Shown here one piece after another: positions 16,857 to 25,238 of a stretch of 64,000 nucleotides of DNA. Source of the DNA: Desulfosporosinus sp. (lineage in GTDB: Bacteria; Bacillota; Desulfitobacteriia; Desulfitobacteriales; Desulfitobacteriaceae); contig DOPM01000060.1 of assembly GCA_003513495.1 (NCBI GenBank), forward strand, positions 62,001-126,000, read 5' to 3'. Under the pieces are notes generated by a model, which had not been told where the DNA came from, made no database searches, and saw only the letters and a program-made list of their open reading frames with translations. A program made the position numbers and the translations under genes. Numbering within the stretch: position 1 is the stretch's first letter; each line of letters begins with the position of its first letter.

Positions 16857-18587
16857 TCAGTAGGATGCTTGGGTAGATCTCTTTTCAGTTTTATAACTTA
16901 CTGACCTTACAAAGGAACTTGCTTCATCAAGAGCCTTTCCGGATGTGGCAAATACCTCATCGTCTTCCATAAAGATATTTTCTTTTCCGACATGATCAAC
17001 AATGTGCATTTTGTTCAACATTCTTAAGATATTTGGCGTGACTCCAGATAGGATGACTCTCTTTTCTTCCTCCAGAGCACGATTAATGAAGCTCTCGATA
17101 ACCTCTAACGCTGTAATGTCAATTATTGCAACGGATTTGAAGCGAACTAGGAACACCTTTGAGTTGGAGTAGGAGTCACTCAGCTTCTTGTCAAGGTCGG
17201 CGGAGGATCCAAAATATAAATTCCCTTCTAATTGTAGAATCGAAATCGATGTATCTTGTCCGTTACCGATCTGTTCCACAAATCGCCCGTCAGTGCCTCT
17301 GACTGGTTCAAGGTTTCTGACAACTGCTACGCCGGTATCTTTGAGGTAGAGAACTATTGAGATGGCAACTCCCGCATAAATAGCTTGCTCTAAATGGGGC
17401 GCAAAGATGGTAGTTAACATGGTTACGAGCAGCACTATCCCATCATTTCGATTAGTCGTAATTACTTTCGCCAAAGCTCTTTTATCAATCATAGAGTAGG
17501 CAACTAGCATGATAACTCCTGCCAAACTGGCATTGGGGATATATCTCGCAAAGGGTGCTAAGAATATTAGAACTATGAGAATTATTATACCTACCAGTAT
17601 TCCCGTTACCTTAGTTCTACCTCCGTTTTGATAGGTAATAGCAGAACGTGTGAAGGAACCTGAGCCTGCTATACTGCTGAAGAAAGAGCCTCCTATATTC
17701 GCCATACCTTGGCCAATAAATTCCTGATTTGGGTCTATCTTTTGATGTGTTTTGGATGCGATTGCTTTGGAAATGGATACAGCTTCAACTAAACCGATAA
17801 TAGCTATGACAGCTGCACCTGTTCCTAGATCACCAATAGCTGAGAGATTGAAATTGGGCATACTTAAGGGCGGAATGGCCTGAGGTATTTGTCCTACAAC
17901 GTTTACTCCGTATTTCTCCAAATCTAGAACTATCACTAAAACTACTGAAAAAATAACACTTAATAATGCCCCTGGCAGGTTTTTATTAATTCTTTTAAGT
18001 ATTATTATTACTGCTATAGTAAACAAACCAATACCAAAGGCATGGTAATTCAGTTTATCGATACTCTCAAAACAGGCCATAACCTTACCAATACTTGACA
18101 GGTGACCACTTGGTAACTTAATACCCATTAGATTATTAAGCTGTCCCATAGCGATAATGATACCTGCCCCCGCAGTAAAGCCTACAATCACTGCATGTGA
18201 AACATAGTTAACTAGTGACCCCAATCTTAGGATTCCCATTGTAAGCTGGATAGCCCCTACTAAAAAGGTCAGAAGGAATAAATTGGCGAAAAAGTCAGAA
18301 CTACCTGCAAAGGGTATCATGTAGGATGCTATCAAGAGACAGATAGCGTTGGTAGGACCGGTGGCTAGCTGATTCGAACTACCAAAAGATGATGCGATAA
18401 TTGTTAGCACAATCCCCGAGTATAAGCCGTAAGCAGGGTGCACACCTGCGATCATTGCATAAGCCATTGTTTGTGGTAAAGCGACTACAGCAACTGTCAG
18501 TGCAGCAATTAGATCAAATTTAAAGTTTTTCTTGTCATAATTTCTTAAAGTATCAAGAATTGGAATAAACTTATAGATCATTTTCAT
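16857..18587 (-). CDS. SulP family anion permease with STAS domain (SulP-2)
   Basis: 576-residue membrane carrier paralogous to SulP-1 (ALTVAVVALPQTMAYAMIAGVHPAYGLY near the N terminus; STAS domain about 430-550). The likely substrate is sulfate. ATG 18587 is very close to a GGGGGG ribosome site; ATG 18581 (two codons in) has better spacing and may be the true start. It lies 126 bp behind unknown-family member 3 on the same strand, and the sigma-54 promoter upstream of the 52-aa gene may drive all three. The kinase and regulator genes bracket this group. Confidence 0.85.
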   Translation of the reverse strand: MKMIYKFIPILDTLRNYDKKNFKFDLIAALTVAVVALPQTMAYAMIAGVHPAYGLYSGIVLTIIASSFGSSNQLATGPTNAICLLIASYMIPFAGSSDFFANLFLLTFLVGAIQLTMGILRLGSLVNYVSHAVIVGFTAGAGIIIAMGQLNNLMGIKLPSGHLSSIGKVMACFESIDKLNYHAFGIGLFTIAVIIILKRINKNLPGALLSVIFSVVLVIVLDLEKYGVNVVGQIPQAIPPLSMPNFNLSAIGDLGTGAAVIAIIGLVEAVSISKAIASKTHQKIDPNQEFIGQGMANIGGSFFSSIAGSGSFTRSAITYQNGGRTKVTGILVGIIILIVLIFLAPFARYIPNASLAGVIMLVAYSMIDKRALAKVITTNRNDGIVLLVTMLTTIFAPHLEQAIYAGVAISIVLYLKDTGVAVVRNLEPVRGTDGRFVEQIGNGQDTSISILQLEGNLYFGSSADLDKKLSDSYSNSKVFLVRFKSVAIIDITALEVIESFINRALEEEKRVILSGVTPNILRMLNKMHIVDHVGKENIFMEDDEVFATSGKALDEASSFVRSVSYKTEKRSTQASY

Positions 18588-18713
18588 TGCCCCCCAAACC
18601 GTTTAAATTTCTGTTTGCAGATTACGTTTAATTAAGGCAGAGTAGGAAATTTTTATTGTGAAACATAGTGCGTTCAAAAACAGGATGCTATGAGGGTTTA
18701 GTGAGATCTCATG

Positions 18714-19322
18714 TCAAATCCATATATTAAGACTATCCTTGTGTTCAATAATCTTGTCTGCAATTTTGTCTGCAACATTATGAAAATAACTATTGCTGTC
18801 TTCCCAATCTTTGTTGTTAATACTCGAATTACTCATTCGACGAACTAAGGGGATCGAGTTTGCCTGAGATATATCAAAGTTTTCAATTGAATGTTCAAAC
18901 GCATTTCCTAAGTTACAACTATTCCAATATTTAGTCCCATTCTCGGGTCTTGTTTCTGTAACACGTCTTACAAATTCAAAGGCAATGGTACCAAAAGTAA
19001 TTAGAAGTTTGGGTTGATATTCAAGCAAACTTTCCCTTAATGTTACAATACTTTTAGCTACTTCAGCTTCAATTGAGGAATCAGTAACTCTGCCTATATC
19101 GCTAACAGCATTCTTGATGAAGATTTTTTTGCTATTAATTCTTGCATGCAGTTTACGATATACTTTATCCTGAATCTCATACATTATGGGGTCCCAAATG
19201 TTAGTAATATCCTCGGGGTATTTCGGGTTAACAAAGAGCCAAATCGAGCAGGATCGATCTCCGCATTCCTCCTTTAATCTATCAACGAAGGTTGAATAAT
19301 TATTGAGCAATAAGCTAGACAA
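18714..19322 (-). CDS. Unrecognised paralogous family, member 3 of 4 (divergent)
   Basis: 202 residues. It keeps CSIWLFVNPKYP, the IQDKVYRKLHARIN helix, LLITFGTIAFEFVRRV, NSIPLVRR and the C-terminal helix ending NIWI, but has lost the PNT-NWW block of the other three. TTG 19322 follows AAAGGTGG by 8 bases and encodes Met-Ser-Ser-Leu as in member 1. It is the second gene of a minus-strand group: 52-aa protein, this gene, SulP-2. Divergence of this copy may reflect pairing with a different permease. Function unknown. Confidence 0.8.
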   Translation of the reverse strand: MSSLLLNNYSTFVDRLKEECGDRSCSIWLFVNPKYPEDITNIWDPIMYEIQDKVYRKLHARINSKKIFIKNAVSDIGRVTDSSIEAEVAKSIVTLRESLLEYQPKLLITFGTIAFEFVRRVTETRPENGTKYWNSCNLGNAFEHSIENFDISQANSIPLVRRMSNSSINNKDWEDSNSYFHNVADKIADKIIEHKDSLNIWI

Positions 19323-19349
19323 AAAAATTCCACCTTTCTGTGCTTCATA

Positions 19350-19508
19350 TCATTGATTGGCCGTTACTTGCTCTACAATTTTTTCCTGGTTTAGAGAGTG
19401 GAATTTCCTCATCACCTCCACAATAAGCTTACTCGTTTCAATCTCATTATGAATATTACAGGTATCAAACAATTCTTGTACCCATACTGTGAATTGATTA
19501 GTGGTCAT
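19350..19508 (-). CDS. Small protein (52 aa) ahead of family member 3
   Basis: ATG 19508 has GGGGGAA upstream, while the longer reading from 19550 lacks a site. The product is polar and helical (TTNQFTVWVQELFDTCNIHN, then a helix to the end) with one cysteine. It is the first gene after the sigma-54 promoter at 19576-19591, with 27 bp to member 3. No family is recognised. Position after a strong promoter and a good ribosome site support it as real. Confidence 0.55.
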   Translation of the reverse strand: MTTNQFTVWVQELFDTCNIHNEIETSKLIVEVMRKFHSLNQEKIVEQVTANQ

Positions 19509-19575
19509 AATATTTCCCCCTATATGTTTAATTGAAATCAATAAATTCACGACCTTGGGTCATGACTCATTCTAG

Positions 19576-19591
19576 TGCAATTATCATGCCA
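19576..19591 (-). promoter_or_regulatory. Sigma-54 promoter of the 52-aa / member 3 / SulP-2 group
   Basis: Read on the minus strand it is TGGCATGATAATTGCA, a very good match to the -24/-12 consensus (TGGCAC-N5-TTGCA) with GG and GC 12 bp apart. Direct repeats (AAAACAGCT twice, ACATACA twice) lie immediately upstream at 19592-19640 and could bind the activator. Confidence 0.75.
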
Positions 19592-19789
19592 GCTGTTTTA
19601 GCTGTTTTCTGTATGTTGTTTGTATGTTTTCAGCCATGAATTTGTTGCTTGCATATATCAAGGCTTAGAATGTTATTCTTTAAACTAGTAATTCCACCTA
19701 AAGTGGCTAACTTTTTCGGTATTCTTGATTGTTTGTTTTTATACAATTAATACTGCATTGTCTGAAATTGTACTATGGGAGGCGTAAAC

Positions 19790-21298
19790 TTGTTAAGAAT
19801 CTTAAAAAATAGTTCCTTCGCTTCTCAAATAATGTTTACAGTTGCAGCAATCCTGTTGATTCCAATTCTTGTTATGATGTATGACATATTTTTTTCTGGG
19901 GCCAAGGATGAAATGCTATTGAAAACTAAAGAGGAACGATTAGGAACTATGGTTAATGCTACTGTTCAGAGTTTAACGGAAGTTCTAGATCGATCGGATA
20001 TTGAATATAACTCCCCTCTCGCAGCAAAAGATATAAGTATTATCTCGAGTGCCTTTAATGTAATTGCCAAACCATTGGCAGATACTAACCCTGGGGTAAG
20101 GTTAGGTTTATACATTCCTGAAACTAAAGATTTGTATGTCTATGGATTTCTACATCAATACCGTCCACAAACCCAAGAGGAAATTAAAGCAAGAGAGTAT
20201 CGAATTTTAGATGAAGCTTCCTCGGGACTAATAGCTGTTAATGCTACGAAAGAACCTCTTTCCCGTATCGCAGGTTCTCTCGGAAACCAAGCTTTCGAGT
20301 ATTTAATGCCAGTTATGCAGGAGGGGCGGCTAATCGCCATTGCTTGGGCAGACGAACAAGTTCATCCGGTCTTTGCCCAGAGCAGGCAATTTAGTTTAGT
20401 TACTCGATATTTGACGCTTTTAGGATTGATATTTGGATTGGGAACTGCTCTATATGTCATTCATAACTTGGCTACCGAGGTCCAAGTAATCAAAAACGGA
20501 ATTTTAAGCATGCAGGAAGATAGCGAAAAAAGGCTTTCATCTATGCCAGGAGAAATCGGAGAAGTTGTCCAAGCTATTAACAATATGGCGGATAACTTAA
20601 AGGAAAAAAAACGTCTAGAAGAAGAACTAATGCGTTCCGAAAGACTAGTAGCGTTAGGTCGCTTGGTTACAGGAGTTGCCCATGAGTTGAGAAATCCCTT
20701 AGCGATTGTTAAAGCGACAGTCCAAGTCATGGAGGGTGACTTTAAACAAGTGCAAGGGTTGAAAGAATACTCTAAAGTAATTTGTGATCAAGTTGATCGT
20801 GGCAATCTGGTCATAAAAGAGTTATTGGATTTTGGCCGTCCTAGTAAACCGGTTGTTAGTCCGACAGAGTTGAATAGTCTTTTAGAATCCGTGCTTACCT
20901 TTACCTACCCAATGTTACGGCAAAATAAAATTGTTTTAGAGAAGAAGCTTGAACCTAACCTTCCTTTGGCAAGTATCGATATGGATCGAATGAAACAAGT
21001 TTTTGTCAATTTGATCCTAAACTCTATTCAAGCAATGCAGGGTGGAGGTAAACTTATCATTCAATCAGTCGTAAAGGAAGAAGCTATTGAGGTTGAGTTC
21101 ATTGATACGGGTACTGGCATCGAGGCTAATGACCTTTCGCGAGTTTTTGATCCCTTTTACACGACAAAGGATGATGGAGCTGGGTTAGGACTGTCGATTA
21201 GCTATCAAATTATACACATGCACAAAGGGAAGATTTGGATTTCAGATACTTCTCCTCGAGGAACTACTGTGGTGGTGAGTATACCTAAATCGAACTAG
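19790..21298 (+). CDS. Membrane sensor histidine kinase
   Basis: 502 residues: a transmembrane helix near 12-30, about 170 residues outside the membrane, a second helix near 205-225, a HAMP-like linker, then the kinase core. Phospho-acceptor H298 lies in GVAHELRNPLA, the N box in VNLILNSIQAM, and the G boxes in DTGTGIE and GAGLGLSISY. This layout fits NtrB-like kinases paired with sigma-54 regulators. TTG 19790 sits 7 bases after GGGAGG; ATG 19775 overlaps that site. It is divergent from the sigma-54-driven group and is the probable partner of the regulator at 15190. The outer sensor domain is unrecognised, so the signal is unknown. Confidence 0.88.
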   Translation: MLRILKNSSFASQIMFTVAAILLIPILVMMYDIFFSGAKDEMLLKTKEERLGTMVNATVQSLTEVLDRSDIEYNSPLAAKDISIISSAFNVIAKPLADTNPGVRLGLYIPETKDLYVYGFLHQYRPQTQEEIKAREYRILDEASSGLIAVNATKEPLSRIAGSLGNQAFEYLMPVMQEGRLIAIAWADEQVHPVFAQSRQFSLVTRYLTLLGLIFGLGTALYVIHNLATEVQVIKNGILSMQEDSEKRLSSMPGEIGEVVQAINNMADNLKEKKRLEEELMRSERLVALGRLVTGVAHELRNPLAIVKATVQVMEGDFKQVQGLKEYSKVICDQVDRGNLVIKELLDFGRPSKPVVSPTELNSLLESVLTFTYPMLRQNKIVLEKKLEPNLPLASIDMDRMKQVFVNLILNSIQAMQGGGKLIIQSVVKEEAIEVEFIDTGTGIEANDLSRVFDPFYTTKDDGAGLGLSISYQIIHMHKGKIWISDTSPRGTTVVVSIPKSN

Positions 21299-21388
21299 AT
21301 GCGAGCTGATTAATCTGTAAGGATGTAAGCATATAGTTAGCTTATGTAATTAATAGGTGAAAATTATGAATGTATAGACGCGGATTAA

Positions 21389-21433
21389 AAAAACTCCTGA
21401 GAGAAACCCTTTTCTCCTAGGAGTTTTTTTCTA
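21389..21433. terminator. Bidirectional intrinsic terminator after the kinase
   Basis: AAAAAACTCCT and AGGAGTTTTTTT arms with an inner AGAGAAA / TTTTCTC pairing form a stem-loop with A-run and T-run on either side. Confidence 0.8.
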
Positions 21434-22023
21434 TAATAGATCAGATTAATTAAGAAAGAACTGGTCACTCACTTGTTATGGCTTTAAGTAATTACAAGGG
21501 AGACGTTTTAAGAAGAAAATTACTTAGCTATTAGCCAGGACTCACATAAATTCGGGTTGTGGAACGGAAATCTTAATAGATTCAGTTGATTATATAGAAA
21601 AGAATGGACAATGATTCTCCTTGGCAATAGGATAAATCGATTAAGATCATTTCGATTTACTATAGACGCACTGTTGTCACGATGTTAATCTTTACTTGTG
21701 AGGATAGTCACATACAAAGGGGAAGGGGGGACTGATCGAGTTCAAAAGCCGCTAAATAAGACTATTACAGACTGACCTCTATAGATGTAGAAGTTGTATG
21801 AGATTGGAGTGGTAGATAATCAGACAATGTATAAAAAATTCGAGCTAAAATTGTCCAGAAAAAAAGCAGCCTCGAAAGGCCGCTAAGAAATTTAATCGTA
21901 ATGCTATTATAGCACAAAAAAACTGTGAATGTGTGATTGGTAAAATAATTTTGTTTTAGGTGTAAGGTGGCGTTAAATTTTCCTAAAGAAGCACCTTAAA
22001 AACAAAGAGGGGTGTGGTTAATA
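21434..22023. other. Long leader region of the DASS transporter gene
   Basis: No gene is found in these 590 bp. They hold leader copy B (listed separately). Further down, a stem TAAGGTG / CACCTTA lies about 21960-22000, just ahead of the ribosome site of the transporter. The length suggests post-initiation control. Confidence 0.5.
21660..21898 (+). promoter_or_regulatory. Four-copy leader element, copy B
   Basis: The block starts CTATAGAC at 21660 and contains ATGTTAATCTTTACT. It ends in a perfect TGTGA-N6-TCACA box at 21697-21712. About 150 bp downstream a hairpin GCAGCCT-CGAA-AGGCCGC (21866-21883) follows an A-run and is itself followed by TAAGAAATTTAATCG. On the minus strand this hairpin reads as a good intrinsic terminator ending in seven T. 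A partial extra copy of the 3' motif (AAAAGCCGCTAA) lies near 21740. It precedes the DASS gene. Confidence 0.7.
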
Positions 22024-23481
22024 GTGAATGGTATAAATGCAAAACGAATATTTTTTATTTTGTTAGGTATATCCGTTTTTTTAATATTTTATTATGCTCC
22101 GCAATTTGGGCCCGCCGTTGATCCTACCGGTAAATCCTTCGAATTGAGCCAACAGGGTAAAGCTGCCATAGGACTATTCTTCTTAGCAAGTATTTGGTGG
22201 GTTTTTGAAGTAACTCCTATTGGTGTTACAAGCCTTATGATAGGGGTTGCTCAAGCCTTATTCCTTATTCGTCCAGCAAAGGAAGCCTTTCGAGATTTTA
22301 TGGATCCAACGGTTCTGTTTATTTTGGGATCATTACTCATAGGGTTAGCATTTACGAAGTCGGGAATTACCAAAAGAATAGCCTATAAAATGTTAGATGT
22401 GGTAGGTGAAGATACCAGAAAGATATTGTTAGGGGTATTTATTGTAACGGCATTATTGACTCATATTATGGCCCATACCGCCGTGGCAGCTACTATGTTC
22501 CCAATTTTAGTAACAATTTTGGCCTTATATAATGGTGACAACTCTGATGGTAAACCCACCAAGTTTGGTAAGGCTTTGTTCATTGGAATGGCCTATACTG
22601 CAGGTGCAGGAAGTATCTGTACACTCCTGGGTGGTGCTCGCAATCCTGCAGCAGTGGGTTTTTACACTGAGTTCACAGGGAAAGAAGTTTCCTTTGTTGA
22701 CTTTTCTATTCACTTGGCGCCCTTTGGTTGGGCTAGTGTCTTTCTTATTTGGGCATTGTTAATGATCATTTACAAGCCTGAAAAAGCTAATATCCCTGGC
22801 CTACGAGATAAGGCAAGATCAGAATATGCAAAACTTGGTCCTATTCAAAAGCAAGAAATATTCGTAAGTATTGTCGTCGTCTGTGCACTTGCCATGCTTG
22901 TATTACAACCAATAATTCCGGCTTTAAAGACCATGGATCGTTCAGTTCCCTTGCTACTGGCGGGCGTATTATTCTTCCTCTCTAATGTATTGAATGCAGA
23001 AGATCTAGAAAAGAAAATTCCTTGGAATATCGTTTTGTTGTTTTCGGGGGCGATGAGTATTGGTTTCTGCCTATGGCAAACAGGTGCTGCCCAGTGGATC
23101 GCAATAAAGTGGTTAGCAATGATAGCTGGTGCACACTGGTTGGTTTTCCTATTGGCAGTTTGCTTCTTAGTGATGCTTATGACAAACTTTATTATGAATG
23201 TAGCAGCCATAGCTATTACCCTACCCGTTGCTCTAGTTATGGCACAGTATCTTGGGGTAAACCCAGAGCTTATCTTGTATGCTGCCGTAGCAATGGCTGG
23301 TATGCCTTTCTTACTATTGATTGGTGCAGCGCCTAACGCAATTGCCTATCAATCGAAGCAATTTTCTACGGGTGAATTTTTCGTAAGTGGTATTCCTGCT
23401 AGTGCAGTTATCATGGGTCTTTTAGTATTCATGACCTTTACCTACTGGCCTATAGTGGGTATGCCTGCGCTTCTAAGATAG
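22024..23481 (+). CDS. DASS (SLC13) family anion:sodium symporter
   Basis: 485-residue membrane carrier with about 11-12 hydrophobic helices. Recognisable features are the GLFFLASIWWVFEVTPIGVTS segment, a LGGARNPAAVGF loop (usual SNT-like first substrate motif) and IMNVAAIAITLPVALVMA with IGAAPNAIAY near the end (second motif). The family moves sulfate or dicarboxylates with sodium; this neighbourhood favours sulfate. GTG 22024 is 9 bases after AGAGGGG; GTG 22012 lies in that site. It is led by copy B and followed by unknown-family member 4. Confidence 0.85.
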   Translation: MNGINAKRIFFILLGISVFLIFYYAPQFGPAVDPTGKSFELSQQGKAAIGLFFLASIWWVFEVTPIGVTSLMIGVAQALFLIRPAKEAFRDFMDPTVLFILGSLLIGLAFTKSGITKRIAYKMLDVVGEDTRKILLGVFIVTALLTHIMAHTAVAATMFPILVTILALYNGDNSDGKPTKFGKALFIGMAYTAGAGSICTLLGGARNPAAVGFYTEFTGKEVSFVDFSIHLAPFGWASVFLIWALLMIIYKPEKANIPGLRDKARSEYAKLGPIQKQEIFVSIVVVCALAMLVLQPIIPALKTMDRSVPLLLAGVLFFLSNVLNAEDLEKKIPWNIVLLFSGAMSIGFCLWQTGAAQWIAIKWLAMIAGAHWLVFLLAVCFLVMLMTNFIMNVAAIAITLPVALVMAQYLGVNPELILYAAVAMAGMPFLLLIGAAPNAIAYQSKQFSTGEFFVSGIPASAVIMGLLVFMTFTYWPIVGMPALLR

Positions 23482-23496
23482 TACCGTGTTAAAAAT

Positions 23497-23526
23497 AGAT
23501 ATGCCTGGATGTTTCCAGGCATATCT
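23497..23526 (+). terminator. Hairpin between the DASS gene and family member 4
   Basis: Perfect arms AGATATGCCTGG and CCAGGCATATCT around a six-base loop. The short gap to the next gene (37 bp) suggests a partial terminator or a stabilising hairpin that sets expression of member 4 relative to the carrier. Confidence 0.6.
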
Positions 23527-23562
23527 CCTATAAATACGTTGATTTCGAGCGTTACATGAGAG

Positions 23563-24195
23563 GTGGGATTAGTTGTCGGCTTAGCACGTGACAAATATTT
23601 ACCGTTAGTTAACAGAGATTCAGGGAGTAAAACCTATCCGATTTGGCTATTGATTAATCCTAAATACCCTACAGTTTTAAACAACATTTGGAGACATGTT
23701 TTAGACGAAATTCAGGACAAAGTATATAGGGAAATTCACTCCAGAATCGATACAAAAGATATTTACGTTAGGAGTGCAGTGTGTGATTGTGGAATTGTTC
23801 CCAATACATTAAATTGGTGGGGGAGCGAAGTCGCCTTAGAAATCAAGTTATTTAGGGAAATTCTCCTTGAGTATAATCCAAAATTATTGGTTACTTTTGG
23901 TGGGTTTCCATATGAATTTGTGAGACGGGTGTTTGAAAGTAAACCACAAAAAGGACCTAAGTATTGGAGTGTTGATATTATTAGAGATGAATTCGAAAAT
24001 TCTATTAACAATTTTGAAGTAAATAAAACTAATGTGATCCCCTTACTTCGCAAAGTAAATTCAAGTAATCGACTTGTAGAAACATCTGATTCCTACAGTC
24101 GTAATGAAACTGAGTATTACTTTCATTTTGTTGGAACAAAAATATCTGAAATGCTTATTAAGAATAAGGATAGTCTGAGTATTTGGCTGAAATAA
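23563..24195 (+). CDS. Unrecognised paralogous family, member 4 of 4 (start disturbed)
   Basis: Up to 210 residues with YPIWLLINPKYPTVLNNIW, RIDTKDIYVRSAVCD, GIVPNTLNWWG, LLVTFGGFPYEFVRRV, NVIPLLRK and a final helix ending SIWLK. In members 1-3 a TTG follows AGGTGG by 7-8 bases; here AGGTGGGATTAG-TTG is present (TTG 23573) but reads TTG-TCG-GCT-TAG. One inserted base after TCG's first two letters would restore Met-Ser-x-Leu and the family frame. The only in-frame usual start is GTG 23563, inside the ribosome site. So the start is either damaged, a sequence error, or inefficient. It sits behind the DASS carrier. Function unknown. Confidence 0.75.
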   Translation: MGLVVGLARDKYLPLVNRDSGSKTYPIWLLINPKYPTVLNNIWRHVLDEIQDKVYREIHSRIDTKDIYVRSAVCDCGIVPNTLNWWGSEVALEIKLFREILLEYNPKLLVTFGGFPYEFVRRVFESKPQKGPKYWSVDIIRDEFENSINNFEVNKTNVIPLLRKVNSSNRLVETSDSYSRNETEYYFHFVGTKISEMLIKNKDSLSIWLK

Positions 24196-24210
24196 AGAAG
24201 TTTTTTTAAG

Positions 24211-24453
24211 TTAGAAGTACCGACCCAAGAAACTATCTCCTTGTTTTAATTGATATGGATCTCCACCGCTATCCAAGAAACGCTCGTAGTGATAAACCCA
24301 GCTGTCGATATCTGGTATCAACGTTTTCCATGATTTATCTCCTAAGATTTTGTAATACCAATACATCATTTGAGAGTTTGCGAGTTTTGAGGAGTTGCAG
24401 TACTTTTTTTCAAATTCCAAAAGGGATTCTAAGGATTCATTAGCGTTTTCCAA
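24211..24453 (-). CDS. Small aromatic-rich protein (80 aa)
   Basis: On the minus strand GAAGGAAGG stands 7-8 bases before TTG 24453. The product is rich in Trp, Tyr and Phe (MMYWYYKILGDKSWK, then DIDSWVYHYERFLDSGGDPY), looks globular, and has no membrane or metal motif. It converges on family member 4, with 15 bp between stops. Composition is unlike a random reading frame, and the overlapping plus-strand ORF is poorer. No family is recognised. Confidence 0.5.
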   Translation of the reverse strand: MENANESLESLLEFEKKYCNSSKLANSQMMYWYYKILGDKSWKTLIPDIDSWVYHYERFLDSGGDPYQLKQGDSFLGRYF

Positions 24454-24560
24454 AGATTTTTCCTTCCTTCTTACGTAGATGGTTTCTATGCGTTTAGCCT
24501 TACCAATTCGGGAGTTCTAAAATCATTATTGGTTATATTAATTAAGAACGTTTCGTTTTG

Positions 24561-24728
24561 CTATATACGCCATATGAATACGATGATAATCTTTACTTGT
24601 AAGTGTTTTTTGACACAAATACTATTTGGAAGGGGACATGAGTTAGCTTTATAACAAATTAACGCAAATTGTAAATTACTATTGCATATAAAAAGCTGCC
24701 TCAAAAGGTCGCTAAGAAATTTAATCGA
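24561..24728 (+). promoter_or_regulatory. Four-copy leader element, copy C
   Basis: The block CTATATAC...GATGATAATCTTTACTTGTAA (24561-24602) aligns gap-free with the others, but the right half of the TGTGA box is degenerate; GTGT...ACAC pairing follows instead. The 3' hairpin is GCTGCCT / AGGTCGC (24695-24713), again preceded by an A-run and followed by TAAGAAATTTAATCG. It precedes the unknown 156-aa gene. Confidence 0.6.
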
Positions 24729-24766
24729 TAACCAACATTTCACTCCATGCCAAAGGAGGGTTTAGT

Positions 24767-25237
24767 ATGAGAGATGAATCCCTTGATTATGGGATTAAGT
24801 ACACTCGGGGTAATTTCTTGAAAGTTGTACCAGTGAATGGACCCGAGGGTGAGCGTAATTACAAGTTTGAACTTTATAATAATAGGGTTAGGGCCAAACG
24901 ACCGGTTGCTACACTGACCGCAAGTGTAGGTACAGTTATCAGAGAAGGTATGTTCAAACGATCGTTTAATGCCACTTTAGAGATCAGACCGGATGTGCCA
25001 TTTAGCCAGGAGGAGTTAAACGATTTGCCTGCTGACATTGCGACATTCATGTTTCGAGAGTTAGGAGGTAACCCTTTACAAGAAGAATTCAATATCAGAA
25101 TTACTTGCACGATCCGAGATGCTTCACTCGAAAAGAAGGAAAATGTAATTTCAGAATCGTGGATTAGTGGAGCTATTGATTTTAATCGTTATAATATTTT
25201 TTCCAGCAACCCCTTGGTTATGTCTTCTGGGTATTAG
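24767..25237 (+). CDS. Hypothetical protein coupled to USP-2
   Basis: 156-residue soluble protein, mainly strand-forming, with one cysteine and no membrane segment. It has motifs RVRAKRPVATLTASVGTVIREG and PFSQEELNDLPADIATFMFRELGG that I do not recognise. AAAGGAGGG precedes ATG 24767. Its TAG (25235-25237) lies one base before the ATG of USP-2, so the two are translationally coupled and probably act together. It is led by copy C. Domain unknown. Confidence 0.7.
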   Translation: MRDESLDYGIKYTRGNFLKVVPVNGPEGERNYKFELYNNRVRAKRPVATLTASVGTVIREGMFKRSFNATLEIRPDVPFSQEELNDLPADIATFMFRELGGNPLQEEFNIRITCTIRDASLEKKENVISESWISGAIDFNRYNIFSSNPLVMSSGY

Positions 25238-25238
25238 G

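Noticed and set aside
24255..24443. Plus-strand ORF over the 80-aa minus-strand gene
   Set aside because: No ribosome site and an implausible composition; the minus-strand frame is the better coding candidate.
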